From: Uropetala carovei
Lineage: Eukaryota > Arthropoda > Insecta > Odonata > Petaluridae
Reading direction: 5' to 3'
Assembly (NCBI GenBank): GCA_036926305.1
Contig: JAXCHB010000133.1
Span: 6,836,001 to 6,900,000, forward strand
DNA length: 64,000 nucleotides
Part shown: positions 45,282 through 56,815 of the stretch, piece after piece
Position numbering within the stretch: position 1 is the stretch's first letter
Layout of the letters: every line of letters starts with the position of its first letter
Program-made: the position numbers and the translations under genes
The notes under the pieces: generated by a model
The model's input: only the letters and a program-made list of their open reading frames with translations
Told to the model about the DNA's origin: nothing
Databases searched by the model: none

Positions 45282-46280
45282 TATATAAAAAGATCGAATA
45301 AAAATATGTATATACTAACTTCCTGGTTTAGAAAATCTTCATTGATCGTTGACTAGGTATAGCTCCAACCTCAGGGTGAAAAATCCGTTTTCATCAATGG
45401 GAAAAAATAATATTTACACTAAATATTGACGTCACTTCTTGAGCAAAGGCAAAAACATATCAATTATGCCCAAGGAAAACTAACTTGCTGTAACTTGATA
45501 ACAGATTCTTCAAACACTAAAAGACGCACCCCACTTGACTGACATTTCCACAACAATGGATGTATTGGAACAAATGCAGACAAATAGTTCTTTTTCGATG
45601 TCACCGATGCAAAATGTGAGGGAGGAGGAAATGTTGAAGGAGAAGGGGTTGAAAACAGTGGTGTGAGAATATGTACCCTGTCCTCGCACACCCTAACACA
45701 GCATAGCAATTACTAATAAGCAGTAAAAGAAACCCAAAAGATATATATTTTGTCCTCAAACAACAGCTACAACCAGTCAACTGAGAATTTTGAATGTGCC
45801 TGAATGAATGCATGTGGAAACAAAGAGGAATCGCAGGAGGGAGGGTCTTGGGATATCCCGTATCTTCCTCAGACTTTCTAATAATTTCCTTGCTCTTGGG
45901 CACCCTTGCAAATGTCTCCTGTGGCCAACTTCTAATGAGACTGCAGAGGCATGACTTTCTCTCCCCCTCCCCCCCCCCCCTCCAACCTAAGGTAATGCTT
46001 CTCTCTTCAGGCCTTTGGTGCAAGGGGTGCATTGCACCCAGACAGAAACCCTCAGGGGGTGGAAAATCACAGATTGAATCAGTTAGAAATATTAGGGACG
46101 GTGAGAACTGCTTTCACCCGGTCGGCAACAATCCCCGGCATGTAACAGCAATAAAATGTTAGAAAAACCACATCCAGCCATCTGTATTTGATAGTATTCT
46201 CGGAAGCCACTCTCGGAAATACTATTTTACCATTCAGAGTAGAGCCTGGTTGCTGCCCCTGAGCATTCATTTGAAGTCAC
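45282..46280. other. No gene assigned
   Basis: Overlapping ORFs on both strands (for example 45601-46032 minus, 45794-46162 plus) are not recognised. It includes a short C run at 45967-45979 and a GCATTGCACCC palindrome-like patch near 46030. Confidence 0.4.
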
Positions 46281-46439
46281 ATTTTCACATTTATTTGCCA
46301 GCTGCAAACACTAAAGCTATCAATGGAAAACGAAATGGAAAAACTAAATTAAGGTATTTTCCAATAATTTTTGCCAGGAAAATTTGGTGCCCGTAAAAAT
46401 TCGGCATCCCAAGAGGTCGCTTGGTCTGCTTGTATTGTT

Positions 46440-46824
46440 GAGCCGGCCCTGCATCCACGACAAAAATTTCAAAACCTGTCTTATGCATATTCATGTAATA
46501 AGGCAGTGTCATCTGCATTAAAAACTTGCTGTGGGTTGTATCCATCATCTCTCACAATAGCCTTAGTTTGATATTGTGGATATTTTGACACTTTCTGAAC
46601 TTGTCAAACAAACATTTACTTGCTAAGAATTGCTCAGCAGTTGAAGGACCTGCCTCTTCTTTCTGTAAGAGATTGTGCAGCTTCATCGTCTTTGCACGGA
46701 TGTTATAGCTAATCACCATCTTCTTTTGGTTCTGGTCTTCCACCGAGATAGCCAACATCTTCTCTATGAATGGGTTTTGCACTCTTGCTGTTTTATTTGC
46801 AGCCATTGGACACAACTGAGCCAC
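46440..46824 (-). pseudogene. Tigger transposase fragment
   Basis: The minus strand encodes KTARVQNPFIEKMLAISVED, then KKMVISYNIRAKTMKLHNLL and EAGPSTAEQFLASKCLFDKF, RKCQNIHNIKL. That is the second DNA-binding domain of jerky/Tigger transposases. After a frame change follows IVRDDGYNPQQVFNADDTAL, the start of the DDE domain with its first Asp. Coding then stops against a CAGGGCCGGCTC sequence at about 46455, apparently another insertion. No terminal repeats were found. Confidence 0.7.
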
Positions 46825-46868
46825 AGAGCTTCTAATTTTTTGTACGTCAGTGTCAGTGAACGAAGTGG

Positions 46869-47357
46869 TTATTGCTTACCAAATGTTACAAATTCAAAAT
46901 AGGAGAGGAAAGTGTTTGTGGGTGATAACTTGGCTTCTTCTGCCACTTTACTCCAGGCTCTCTTGCTGACGACCCTTTTCAAATATTCCAGGATGGTATA
47001 ATCATACAAACGCGTATTGTTCCACATTTTGCACAAACTTAATTTCTGCTGTTCTTCTCCAGCCATTCTACTTATGTTCAGAGCTCTCACTACACTGTTT
47101 CAAACTACGTCACCTGTTGTTGATGATTCACAAGTACCAGGGAAGGCTAATTATCGTACGATAGGTAGCTAAGCGATAGAACCGAACTATCGCCTGAGGT
47201 AGCGATCACAGTTGCATGCGATAGCTTTTGCTATCTCTTATCATAGTTGCACTGGTGTGAAAGGCCCCATTTGATATGCATGTAATTCCTAATAGCAACC
47301 TCTATAGCAGGTTGCGGATTTCTTATCACCTATCGCTCTGGTGTGAACACTCCCTAA
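46869..47357 (-). mobile_element. Possible PIF/Harbinger-type end with MADF-like exon
   Basis: On the minus strand, TTA then GGGAGTGTTCACACCAGAGC at 47357 looks like a Harbinger terminus with a 3-bp TTA duplication. TCACACCAG recurs internally, and GATAG motifs are repeated. Downstream is a frame (47053-46869) with LCKMWNNTRLYDYTILEYLK and RAWSKVAEEA, a MADF-like pattern often found in the second Harbinger protein. It ends at a good splice donor (TTTG then GTAAGC, about 46880). The other terminus is not seen. It could instead be a decayed host MADF exon. Confidence 0.4.
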
Positions 47358-47454
47358 GGGGAAGGTCAACGCATGGTTTTAGTGTCTGTTTGCATACCTA
47401 ATTCAAAATGGCAGCCAATTGTTATTTTATATTTTACATTACTGTTACTGTCTC

Positions 47455-48030
47455 TAGAACCTAAATGGTAGAGCAAAAATGAATGAAATTTCGTACTTAG
47501 GCATTTTATCATACTGAGCAGAGGCTATAAAGAAACGGTTGACATTGCTCAATAATTAAGAGAAGTTTATTCTACATATTTTTAACAACAATTCGATTTT
47601 CTCAAACACGGCTTAAACAATTTTGATCAAATTTCATACAGTTACTTGAGTATACGTCTGCAATATTACTACGTATTTCATTTTTCTCAATAATAAGGCT
47701 AGTTTGTTCTTGGGCAACTTTAACTAAAATTGGATTTTCTAAAAACCAGCTGATACGATCTTCATTTTCTAAAGATAACTAAACTACACATTATTATATG
47801 AGAAAGTTTGTACAATGTATGTTGTACTGATTTTTACTTTCTCATACGAAGTATCAAGAAAGTATTGTTATGGCGAAAAAATTTGACCTCGAGATTTTTA
47901 AAAAAATTCGACCTCGAGATTTTTATGGAAATATACGTTTTAGGTGTCGCTGAATCCGAAAAAGTGGTTATTGCAATGCAGTGTCTGTGTCAGTCTGTCT
48001 ATTACTGGCCCTGGAACCTAAAATTTTTTG
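47455..48030 (+). repeat. R2 repeats, two partial copies in tandem
   Basis: 47455-47836 is the R2 body and tail (TATGAGAAAG, hairpin GTACAA/TTGTAC, TGATTTTT), lacking its head. A second unit follows directly, with head ACTTTCTCATACGAAG, an internal 30-bp duplication around GACCTCGAGATTTTT, and the first 150 bases only. The tail-then-head junction is the same as in tandem R1 copies. Confidence 0.8.
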
Positions 48031-48105
48031 CTTTATTCGACGGCTAAAGCTCTATACTATCTTATTCTTGCGATGTTTACACGTTATACGGTCGAATTTT
48101 TCAGA
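48025..48105 (-). repeat. Helitron-interior scrap
   Basis: The minus strand matches the Helitron segment at 2560-2630 (TTCGACCGTATAAC..., CGCAAGAATAAGATAGTA, GTCGAATAAAGCAA). No ends. Confidence 0.6.
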
Positions 48106-48955
48106 AATATCTAAAGAACAATGTTGTTGACTCCCAATTTTTTAGAGATGAGAAACTAAATTGTGTTGAATAAGTGCAATTACAAAATCGCGACCATTCA
48201 ATAACAAACTTAATTTTATGCTATTATAATATACAACCAAATTTATACGTACAAATATTATGAAGGAAACAGTTGTGATGTTGGTATAAAAAATCAGGAG
48301 GAATCTCGAAAAATGCCTAGAATGCACACACAACACACAACGATGATGATGGAAACTCTCCTTCGGAGGATGGATTATCGGTATGCCCCTAGAAATGTAA
48401 ATTTTGCAAGAATTTATTAGTTAAAAGTACTATAGGGACATCTGGCAATTGGTATTCATTCATACTATGATCTACTCTCACGTAATTCACACTTTTGCAC
48501 TCTGTTGCAGCGCAAGATAGGCAGCTACTTAAAAATGTCACGGGGGACCTCACAATGCATAGTATAAGAAATTCCGATTCAAATGTGGTTGTCTGTTATG
48601 ACAAGCACCGATTATTTTTACACGTTGCTTTTTTGGTACTAAAATACATTTTAGGTGTTAATTTGGAAAACCAAATTTAAAAACCAAGTCGTAATTTTGC
48701 AAAAAATTTAGTGATGAAAAACCTACACTTATTGACGACAATTAAATTTCATCGAATATTATATTTTTACAAATTCGCTGTTTATCAAAATTAATGGAAT
48801 CATACCAAGTCTAATTATGATGTGATACATAAAGTACTAACATATAATTTTGATAAAAAATTTTAATTGGATGGAATTTGACAAATTCTGTTTATAATAC
48901 TGTGAGCCAATACCGTAGAGAAGGGAGGAGGGGGAGTCGGCTGACCTGGGCCTGC
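48106..48955. other. No gene seen
   Basis: AT-rich, short ORFs without motifs. It borders the inverted-repeat element that starts near 48990. Confidence 0.45.
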
Positions 48956-48989
48956 CGAGGAGCCAGGTTCCCTTTTTCAACTTAAAACA

Positions 48990-51492
48990 GAGAAAAGGGG
49001 CCCGGCAATGGTATTTGCCCCAGGGTAGGCTGCTACTTAATTTCCAAAGTTGGAAATAATTGGGTGCTGATAGATATAATTGTTCCTTTTGGTGAAAAAA
49101 CAATGTGGTAAAAATTGGACCGCTGTACGTCAATATTTACCCACGCCTCATCGAGCCTAAACATTAGTAGAATTGATATAATTTCAGTAACTCTAAACTC
49201 TTAACCTTTACGGACTAACAAGCGGCGAATATGTCGAGCTGATACAATTGTACGCTTTGGATAATATGAAGCACATGAAAAAGAATGTCAACGGTTAACA
49301 GTTCGAACATGGAACACGATAACACAGGAGTACAGCCACGCAGGGCAAGTTCCGTGTCCGAGCCCAGCGCCACGCACTGCCAACGCCCCAGCGCGGGCTT
49401 GCCGGTTAAACTATTTCTTGTCATAAAATAATGCATAAATATATTCTTATTTAAGAAATTAATAACTGAAGTGTGTGGATATTAAATTTTGATTCCGATT
49501 TATTCTCATATTTCCTCTGGGTTGTCACAAAAGAACTATAAGTTCTATATATAGTTGGATGTAAGGTGATACGCAACATTGTTATTTTAATTACGCCAAT
49601 TATGGAGCAGCCGACAAAGTACTTACTGGATATTTAACGTAATTTCCCTTTATTACACTTACATGACATCATCACCCTCAGATGGCGACGCGGCTGTCCA
49701 ATTATCTGGCAACCCTGGCTTAACTCTTTGTAATCACAGTTTGCCGGCCAGCGCTATTCAGTTCGGGTCTTTTCGATCTTTCTGTGCGCTCTCGCACTGT
49801 TGGCAGGCTGACGTGCTAATGTTGATGAACAATGGCTATGCAAAGGAAGCGAATTTTCATGATAGATCACGTAGAAATTAAAATTATGGGAGCTAAACTC
49901 CCATCTAGACTACAAGTGCTTCGGTACATGCTATATCACACACGTGAAATGAAGGAAAATGTTCATGAAAGTGCCGTTTCCACCGCTCAGGAGATCCGTT
50001 CTGGCAAAGGGCAAGAATTCCCACACATGAAGAATGCAACGTAATCCCTAAAATAAAGCTTCTTTACAAGGAATGGTGCAGTTTGAACAAGAACTCATAA
50101 TGCAAGAATCAAAAACAAGTACAGTTGGAAGAGGAGTTCAGGGGTAAATTGGAGGATTTATTTGATATAGCTCCCATGAATGTGATGGAATTGATAAAAA
50201 TAGCAGAGGACAGACAATTTTTGTTGAACCAAAGGATGGAAGGTCGTGTGAGATGCATGACCAGTGTCGAATATGCTCTAGCTGCCAAGGAAAAGAGGAC
50301 AGCCGAACGAGAGAGGAAGAAACGATCCCAGGAGGAGAAAAACAGGAAAGAACGGGAAATCTCCGGTGAGTTTTCACTAATTAGTTTTCATGCTCTGCAA
50401 TTTCCTAGTTATGGCTCCGAATTTCATTCCTTTTATTTTTATATTGAATTTTTTGCGATTACAGACAGTAAGACTGTTCTTGAAGGTAGCATTGACGACG
50501 ATAGTGAAATCGCACCCGACCCTGAACATGACAATCCTGATGACAGAGAAAGATGCCACAGAAGCTGAGGCACGAGCTGATATGCATGTAAAGAAAGGGG
50601 CTACCACTGACATAATGACCCCAAAACTTACTGCTTGTCTTGATGCAGGGAAAGTAAGCAACAGAGTTGCTACAAAAGTCATTGCAGCATCAGTTGAAGC
50701 TTGCGGTACACATGACTTGAGCGATGTCAAAATGAACTATGCTACAGTACTGAGCGCTAAGGCACGGTTTTGCACCGAGGAATCTGCTCAGATAAAACCA
50801 GATTTCTTGGAATCAATAATGATTGCCCTCCTGAAACTTGTAGACGACCACGTGTCACTTGCTGATCTGCCTCAGTGGGCTTTCGGTGATTTGGATAGAT
50901 TTGTGTTGAAAAACTCTCATCAGCTATTTGAGCAATTCTCGCTCCCCTCTGATTTTCTCAATTTTAATCGGTCAGAATGGACTTCACGAGAAGATTATAA
51001 GCGAGGTGTGGGTTATCTGCAAACCTTAAAGGTGGTAAATGACATCACTGAGCAAGGAGTTTCCCTAGTGACAAATTTCCTGCCAGTTTTGCGCACGGAA
51101 GATCAGTCCCAGCATATGCTGCATGTAGTTCAGGATTTTCGCAAGCAGTTTCCCAACTGCAGAAAAGAGACATTGGCCAGAGAATACGATTGAAGTATGT
51201 TTAATTGTCAATGTGATTTGTAAGCTACCAATTAGCGTTTTCCTACAGATATGTGTAATTTAAAAATATCATATCAGTCTTGAAGCTCATTTTGCATTTT
51301 TTGTAAATTATACCAAAATATCCTACTTTTAACCTCGATGAGACACTGGTTAAAATTAACGGGGAGACACGAAATTTTTTCCACGTTGTTTTTTCATCAA
51401 AAGGAACACTTTTATCGATCAGTACTACCAACTTAATAAAAAAAATTTTGCCTAAATTAAGTACCACCCTACCCCAGGGCCAGCACTAGCTC
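48990..51492 (+). mobile_element. Element of the unnamed transposase-like family, copy 2, with long inverted ends
   Basis: The left arm (about 49021-49120) and right arm (about 51361-51480) are inverted copies. Read outwards-in both show CCAGGGTAGG or TAGGGTGGTACTTAATTT, then GTTCCTTTTGRTGAAAAAAC, a(c/t)gtgg and AAAAATT. The outer ends are GC-rich (GGCCCGGCAATGG at the left, GGCCAGCACTAGC at the right) and poorly aligned, so the exact termini and duplication are unresolved. The element encloses the family's coding relic on the plus strand, which ties the ends to the protein. Confidence 0.7.
49880..51193 (+). pseudogene. Unnamed arthropod transposase-like protein, N- and C-terminal parts
   Basis: The N-terminal region starts LPSRLQVLRYMLYHTREMKE with ESAVSTAQEI. 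A one-base frameshift near 50000 leads to FWQRARIPTHEECN and KIKLLYKEWCSLNKN, then an in-frame TAA at 50098. LFDIAPMNVMELIKIAEDRQ and CMTSVEYALAAKEKR follow. A 99-nt segment (50366-50464, GTGAGT to TTACAG) looks like an intron but is open in frame. After another shift near 50545 comes IMTPKLTACLDAGKVSNRVA and the C-terminus (DFLNFNRSEW, LKVVNDITEQGVSLVTNF, HVVQDFRKQFPNCRKETLAR) to 51193. The whole catalytic middle is missing, so this is an internally deleted copy. The missing part is represented by copy 1 at 36.1-36.7 kb. Confidence 0.75.
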
Positions 51493-52570
51493 TCGGCGGT
51501 CCTGCATGCATAAGATTGATTTACTCAAATTATCGAGATTACGGTATAGATTATATTAGCCTGGGAGTTCTTAACATCTTTACATGTTGGTACAGTATAA
51601 AACCCTTGATCCTGATTCCAGTTATCTGGAAATCCAGTTAACCGCTATTTTAAAAAATAATGCATTTTTCTAAAATTTGGTAGGAGAAAGAAATTAAAAT
51701 TAAAATGCATGAAATTTGAATAAGGAGTGCAGAAATTTAGTAACACCATTCTGCTAGCTTAACAAGTGTTCTGTTCATAATATATTGTACTTCATACACA
51801 GTAATTGAATGTCAGATAGGGCAAAATGTACTTGAAAGGACAAAATCAACAGATTTTCACATTTTCTAAAAATTTAACAACCAGCTCTCAAATTCAGAGA
51901 AAAATTAACAACCGGCTCTCAAATTCAGAGAAACATTAACAACAGACTCATGCGAGCCGGCTTCAGTTCATCACAGAGTACAGTTATATTCTCTATAATA
52001 AAAATGTTGTCCTGTAAGGTACGCAAGATGGTTGACAGCAAAATGTAGTTCTCATTCTGCCTGATAGGTCGGCACCACATGCACGTCAACAACTCACCTT
52101 TCTTTCGGTGAAAATGACGGGAATATATAATAAATACTTATATTTGTTTATGTAATGCTTTCTACGATAAACAGTTTATTTTTTTGTCAATAAGGATCTC
52201 CAATACAATGATCCATTCAATCGTCAAGAGAACAGTTTACAATGTTGAAATAAATTGATTTGTTTTTGTTCAGATAGTATTCAAAGAAATTATTCCACTG
52301 ATTGATTAATTAGTTAGTTTTTAATTTAAATCTTTTAAAGAGTTTTATTTACATAACGACGGAGAACACTGTTGAGGATTCGAGTCAGCTTTCTTTCTTC
52401 GTAAGTACAGAGTACAATTTTAAAACAATCATAACGTTAACTGCACGAAAGTTAATCTTTGCACACCAACAATAATATGTAGTATTGACAAGAACAAGGT
52501 GGGAGAAGAAAATCAGAATTTTATAGCCGAAAATAAAAACCAAAGGCATTTACTAAACGACAATAGAATA
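51493..52570. other. No gene seen; short tandem repeat and a lone Tigger-like end
   Basis: 51874-51946 holds two and a half copies of an approximately 33-bp unit with AACAACCGGCTCTCAAATTC. At about 51592, TACAGTATAAAACCCTTGAT with TTATCTGGAAATCC nearby resembles a Tigger end, but no partner was found. Confidence 0.45.
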
Positions 52571-54606
52571 CAGCCATCCCCTCGCTTAACAAACATTCGG
52601 TTAACGAAGTTTTGCTATAACGAAGGTTTTTATTTGGTACTACTTTCGAATATAACGAAGACCTTCTCACTATAATGAAGGCAAAGATGTTTGAATTTCG
52701 CGCGCGGCACGAGGTCTGCCTGCACTCACAACAGCAGACGCCTCGTATAGGTCGCAATTTAAGTCGCAACAATGTCGCTTTTGCTCTAACTTGAATATGT
52801 ATTATGTAGTGTTCAGTCGTGTTTTCTGTAACTTTTTTCTTTTTTCAATCTCCGTTAGTTGCAGACTTCTCCCTTACCAATTCCGACGATCCCCGCAACT
52901 TTCGCAGTGTTTGTTTGATCTCGTGTTGTGTTCATATAGCGCGTAAATAAAGTTCCATTACTATTACGTATTACTATTTTCATAACCATTATTGATATCA
53001 TGGTTTCAAAATGGCAAGATTCAACATCAATACTCAATCCTGCAAAGAAGAGGACGGCGATAACAATGGAAATGAAACTAGAAATTGTCAAGAGAAGGGA
53101 AAGAGGACAGAAGACATCTGTTGTTGACCACGCGTTTGGAATGGCCGAGTCAACGATTTCTACCATTTTAAAGAATAAAAATTCTATTAAAAAGAGTGCT
53201 CAAAGGTCAGTGAGTGTCGGCGCTTGTCGCTTTATTACAATAAAATGAAATTCCATGATGGAGAAAGTTTTAAACATTTGGATTGAATATCAAAATTCCC
53301 GTAATTGCCCTCTCTCTGGTTCTGTCATTCAAGATCAGGCAAGACGAATTTGGAGTGATCTTAAGAAGCAGCGAGAGGATGAGCCTTCGACATCGGCTCA
53401 AGAGGAGCAGCCATAAGAAATGTTTGTTGCAAACAGTGGGTGGCTTGATAAATTTCGAAACCGCTGTAATTTGCATTCCATCAAGAAAACTGGAGAAGCT
53501 GCAAGTGCTGATAAGGAAGGGGCTGAACGATTTGTGGTGGAACTAAAGAAAATTATAGATGAGAGGGGGGGGGTATCGGCCCCAACAAATTTATAATTTT
53601 GACGAGACAGGTCTCAACTGGAAAATACTTCCTGACCGCATATACATATCCCGTAATGAAAAACAGTCGCCAGGATTCAAAATCTCAAAGAAGAGATTAA
53701 CACTCGTGTTTGGGGAAAATGCAAGTGGTGATTTTAAGCTTAAACGCTGTCTCATTGGACATTTCGAAAATCCTTGAGCGTTGAAAGGGATCCCAAAGGC
53801 ATCTCTTCCAGTGTATTATAAGTCTAACAAAAAAGCATGGATGACAGGTAGCATATGCTATGATTACATGAAAGGTTACATTGGAAGTGCGATTGAGGAT
53901 TACAATAAAAAAATAAACTACGATAATAAAGCTTCGCTCATATTGGATAATGCCCCTGGCCATCCAGCATCAATCGTTGATATGTGTAGCAATGTGAAAG
54001 TGATTTTTTTTGCCCCCAAACACAATGAGCTTAATACAGCCTATAGATCAAGGCGTAATAGCTACTTTTAAGGCTAAATATTTACATCGTGTAGTGCATT
54101 TTGTTCTCATTGAAAGTGAGAAAGATAAGAGCAAGTTACTTATTGACGTTTGGAAGAAATTTGATTTTAAAATGCGATTAATAATATTGCAGCAGCTTGG
54201 GACGAAAATAAGGAAAGTACGATGAATACTGTTTGGTGAAAGTTATGGCCAGAAGCAGTTAATGACTTTAGAGGTTTCGAATATATTGCAATCATTAAGA
54301 AAGACATTGTAGCAATCGCAACTGAGGCTGGGATAATGTAACTGAAGGTTTAATTTGAATGTATTTAAGACTCGTGAAAATGAAATTACTTTTATTTCAT
54401 GCATCCTACATTATTGTGCTATATTTGCTGGAATATATCGGCGTATTATAGTTACTACATTATTATTAAGTTATAAAGTTGTGTGCTAGGAACCGAACGG
54501 CATACTTTCTTTATAAAACAATAGAAAATTAGCTCTCGCTTAACGAATTTTCACATAACGAAGGTTTTTTAGGAACGTAACCCCTTCGTTATGCGAGGGA
54601 TGGCTG
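52571..54606 (+). mobile_element. Tigger element, full-length with transposase pseudogene
   Basis: Ends CAGCCATCCCCTCGCTTAAC (left) and CAGCCATCCCTCGCATAACG (right, reverse complement), flanked by TA. Subterminal TTCGTTAT/ATAACGAAG repeats lie inside both ends. At 2036 bp it is close to a full Tigger, with the transposase on the plus strand. Confidence 0.92.
53000..54341 (+). pseudogene. Tigger transposase (jerky-like), DDD triad visible
   Basis: The CENP-B_N HTH (53048-53190: MEMKLEIVKRRERGQKTS, GMAESTISTILKNK) is followed by the second DNA-binding domain (VLNIWIEYQNSRNCPLSGSV, SGWLDKFRNRCNLHSIKKTG). The DDE core then runs IYNFDETGLNWKILPD, FGENASGDFKLK, SNKKAWMTGSICYDYMKGYI, LILDNAPGHPAS and SLIQPIDQGVIATFKAKYLH. 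The Asp residues of FDETG, LDNAP and PIDQG form the expected DDD triad. The C-terminus ends EAGIM at a TAA at 54341. Defects include a stop after the first HTH (53248), stops at 53414 and 53776, and a frameshift near 54030. It catalyses cut-and-paste at TA when intact. Confidence 0.92.
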
Positions 54607-54815
54607 TATTCACTAGAAATGTAATATATGACGAAATATTTCATATTTAATAGTGTGATATTAATTATTTTAAATGATAATATTTATAATCAATCTATCT
54701 ATAATTCTTCCGGAACGCACATTCTGGTAGTGGAACTGAAAGCAGTGGACACAAAATAACTGATAGAATATTTACAATCGAGTTAAATTTAGATTTATTC
54801 CATCTACATCTACAG

Positions 54816-55185
54816 TTCACCCTGCAAGCCACCACAATTGTGTGTGGCAGGGGGTGCAATAGCACCAAGAGAAAATGCTTAATAATGAGGATTTATATCA
54901 CCCTATGATGGCTGATTATTGGTCGTACCTTCTGTTCTGCTCAACTATCGTTCTAGGGAAAAACGAGCCTTTGTACCCTTTCTGTCCTACTCTTTATTTT
55001 ACGAGGATGGTCCATTCTAGTTGGTGCTCTTATTATTTCTTCGACATCGCTGGAGAATGTATGCGTTCTAAATCTTTCAAGAAGTTTTAACCTAGAATGT
55101 GTTCCTCGCTCCGTATGTACTACGATGCATTTTTCCATATGTATCTTCGTATGTTGTAATGGTGGTATATTTGTAACTATCAATT
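54816..55185 (-). repeat. Dispersed arthropod-type repeat
   Basis: The sequence CTACATCTACAGTTCACCCTG, then CAAGCCACC and GTGTGTGGCAGGGGGTG, resembles a motif (CTGCAAGCCACC...GTGTGTGGC) that I associate with abundant repeats in several arthropod genomes. The minus strand has a 76-codon frame with RLKLLERFRTHTFSSDVEEI, possibly a relic of a retroelement ORF. Its class is uncertain. Confidence 0.45.
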
Positions 55186-55757
55186 TGTTTCTTTTTCAAA
55201 GATCTACCATTATGTGATAGGTAATTTTCTAGAAGTTTTAATTAAAGACAATATTTTCATTTCAGAGTCACACCCCGCAGAAACCTTACCTGTCTTCTCC
55301 ATGCCGACTCATGATGGGTAATGCTGCTCTGAGACCAGAATTACAGTTAACCTTAAATACATACATGAAGACTGTCTTATATATCAACATGAATAAATGT
55401 CAACCTGCACAGAATATTATGGGATTAAATTTTATAATAAATCTTATATAAATCTTATTTTCTTTATAAGTACCTCTACCCAATCAAATGCAAACAGGTA
55501 TATTCTGGGCAGAGTTCTGGATGAGCTGGAAATGTCCTTTCTGAGAAGATCCATTTCCTGTCCTCTCAGATAAGGCCAGCAAGCTAGAGTAAGGTAGAAA
55601 AGCACAGTAGGTAGGAGGTGATCCTCTATATGAGAAAATTTCTCCTGAGAACAGCCTTATGTGGGGGCACAGAAAGTTACTTTTCCAAGAATATATATTC
55701 TCTGAAAGGTACCTTTCTGTTCTCCTAGATAAGACCAGCAGTTATAGATATAAGGTA
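55186..55757. other. No gene seen; weak internal repetition
   Basis: Two segments (about 55530-55575 and 55700-55735) share TCCTCTCAGATAAGGCCAGC/TCCTAGATAAGACCAGC. A related piece follows the Tigger right end (about 59440). This suggests an older tandem repeat into which the Tigger at 55758 inserted. Confidence 0.4.
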
Positions 55758-55911
55758 CAGTCATGCCTCGTTTATCGCATGTTTGTTTAGCGTAATTTCG
55801 ATATAGCGCAATTGGAAACCTGTTGTATGGCTGGCTTTTGTTTGCTTAAAAAATAAAGGAAAGCTGTTTTCACGTAATCAATTCCAATGACATATTTGCG
55901 GTGTTTTAATA

Positions 55912-56739
55912 CCGTATTTACTCATGTAACCCGCACAAACTCCTATTTTTGGGCAGGTTCGGAGGGAAAAAATTAATTTGAGCCAGAATAAGTTTTTTTT
56001 TAAGTCACCGATTCCCACTCCCTGAAACAAGTTCTGCTCAAGTTAAGCATCTTCTCCCTTCTACGTGATGCAATTTATTGGGTGATATCTTTATGACGAT
56101 ACTAGCAGATATCTCCTCACCGATAGTCCTCTTTTGTTAATCCATTAACTGTTTGTCTTGTATTATTACGCAACTTTGCCCCCGCTTCTGTTTTTGACGT
56201 ACTTAATATTGCGAACAGATGTTCATCTATGAACGGGAGTTTCCTTAGGTGGATGAGGAGTTTCTTCGCATATTGTCTTGTGAGTAAATATTGGGAGATT
56301 ACAAACAAACTAGTTTCCGTCTTCCTTTCGAACGATGAAATCTTTCATTCGCAACAAAATTTCACCACTCCGAATTCCTTGGAAGTGGATGAGGGAAAAG
56401 GACCAAACTTGAACCTACCTATTTTCAAGCCAGCAAACCCTCAGTAGTCACTGAACTATAGTTATCAGTTAGTCGGCATATTATTTCTGGCTATTTGTGC
56501 GAGTTTTTGCCTGCAGCGCGGACGTAACTTACACCTTTGCTTGGTCGCATAAATACGCATATACTTCGTAGAATTCGACGTCTTTTACGAATATAAACGT
56601 AGACACAAGCATAATGCAGAGAATTTACTATCGATATAATTTATATAACCTGTTCAGAAATCCTCGTGTAAGACGCGCACCCCCTTTTTTCCCTCGGCAT
56701 TACGAAAAAAATGTGCATGGGGTACACGAGTAAATATGG
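55912..56739. mobile_element. Pogo/Tigger-type MITE nested in the Tigger
   Basis: Ends CCGTATTTACTCATGTAACC (left) and CCATATTTACTCGTGTACCC (right, reverse complement), flanked by TA. 828 bp. ORFs inside are not recognised. Confidence 0.85.
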
Positions 56740-56815
56740 TATCTATGGCAAAATAACATTTTAACAGTAAATAGGGAGAAATAATTTCAGTAAATCGTGG
56801 CTGATCATGGTGATC

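Noticed and set aside
45464..46162. Overlapping 80-143 codon ORFs
   Set aside because: No motif on either strand and the frames contradict each other; left unassigned.
51592..51660. Tigger terminus
   Set aside because: Only one end resembles Tigger and no partner was found, so it is not listed as an element.
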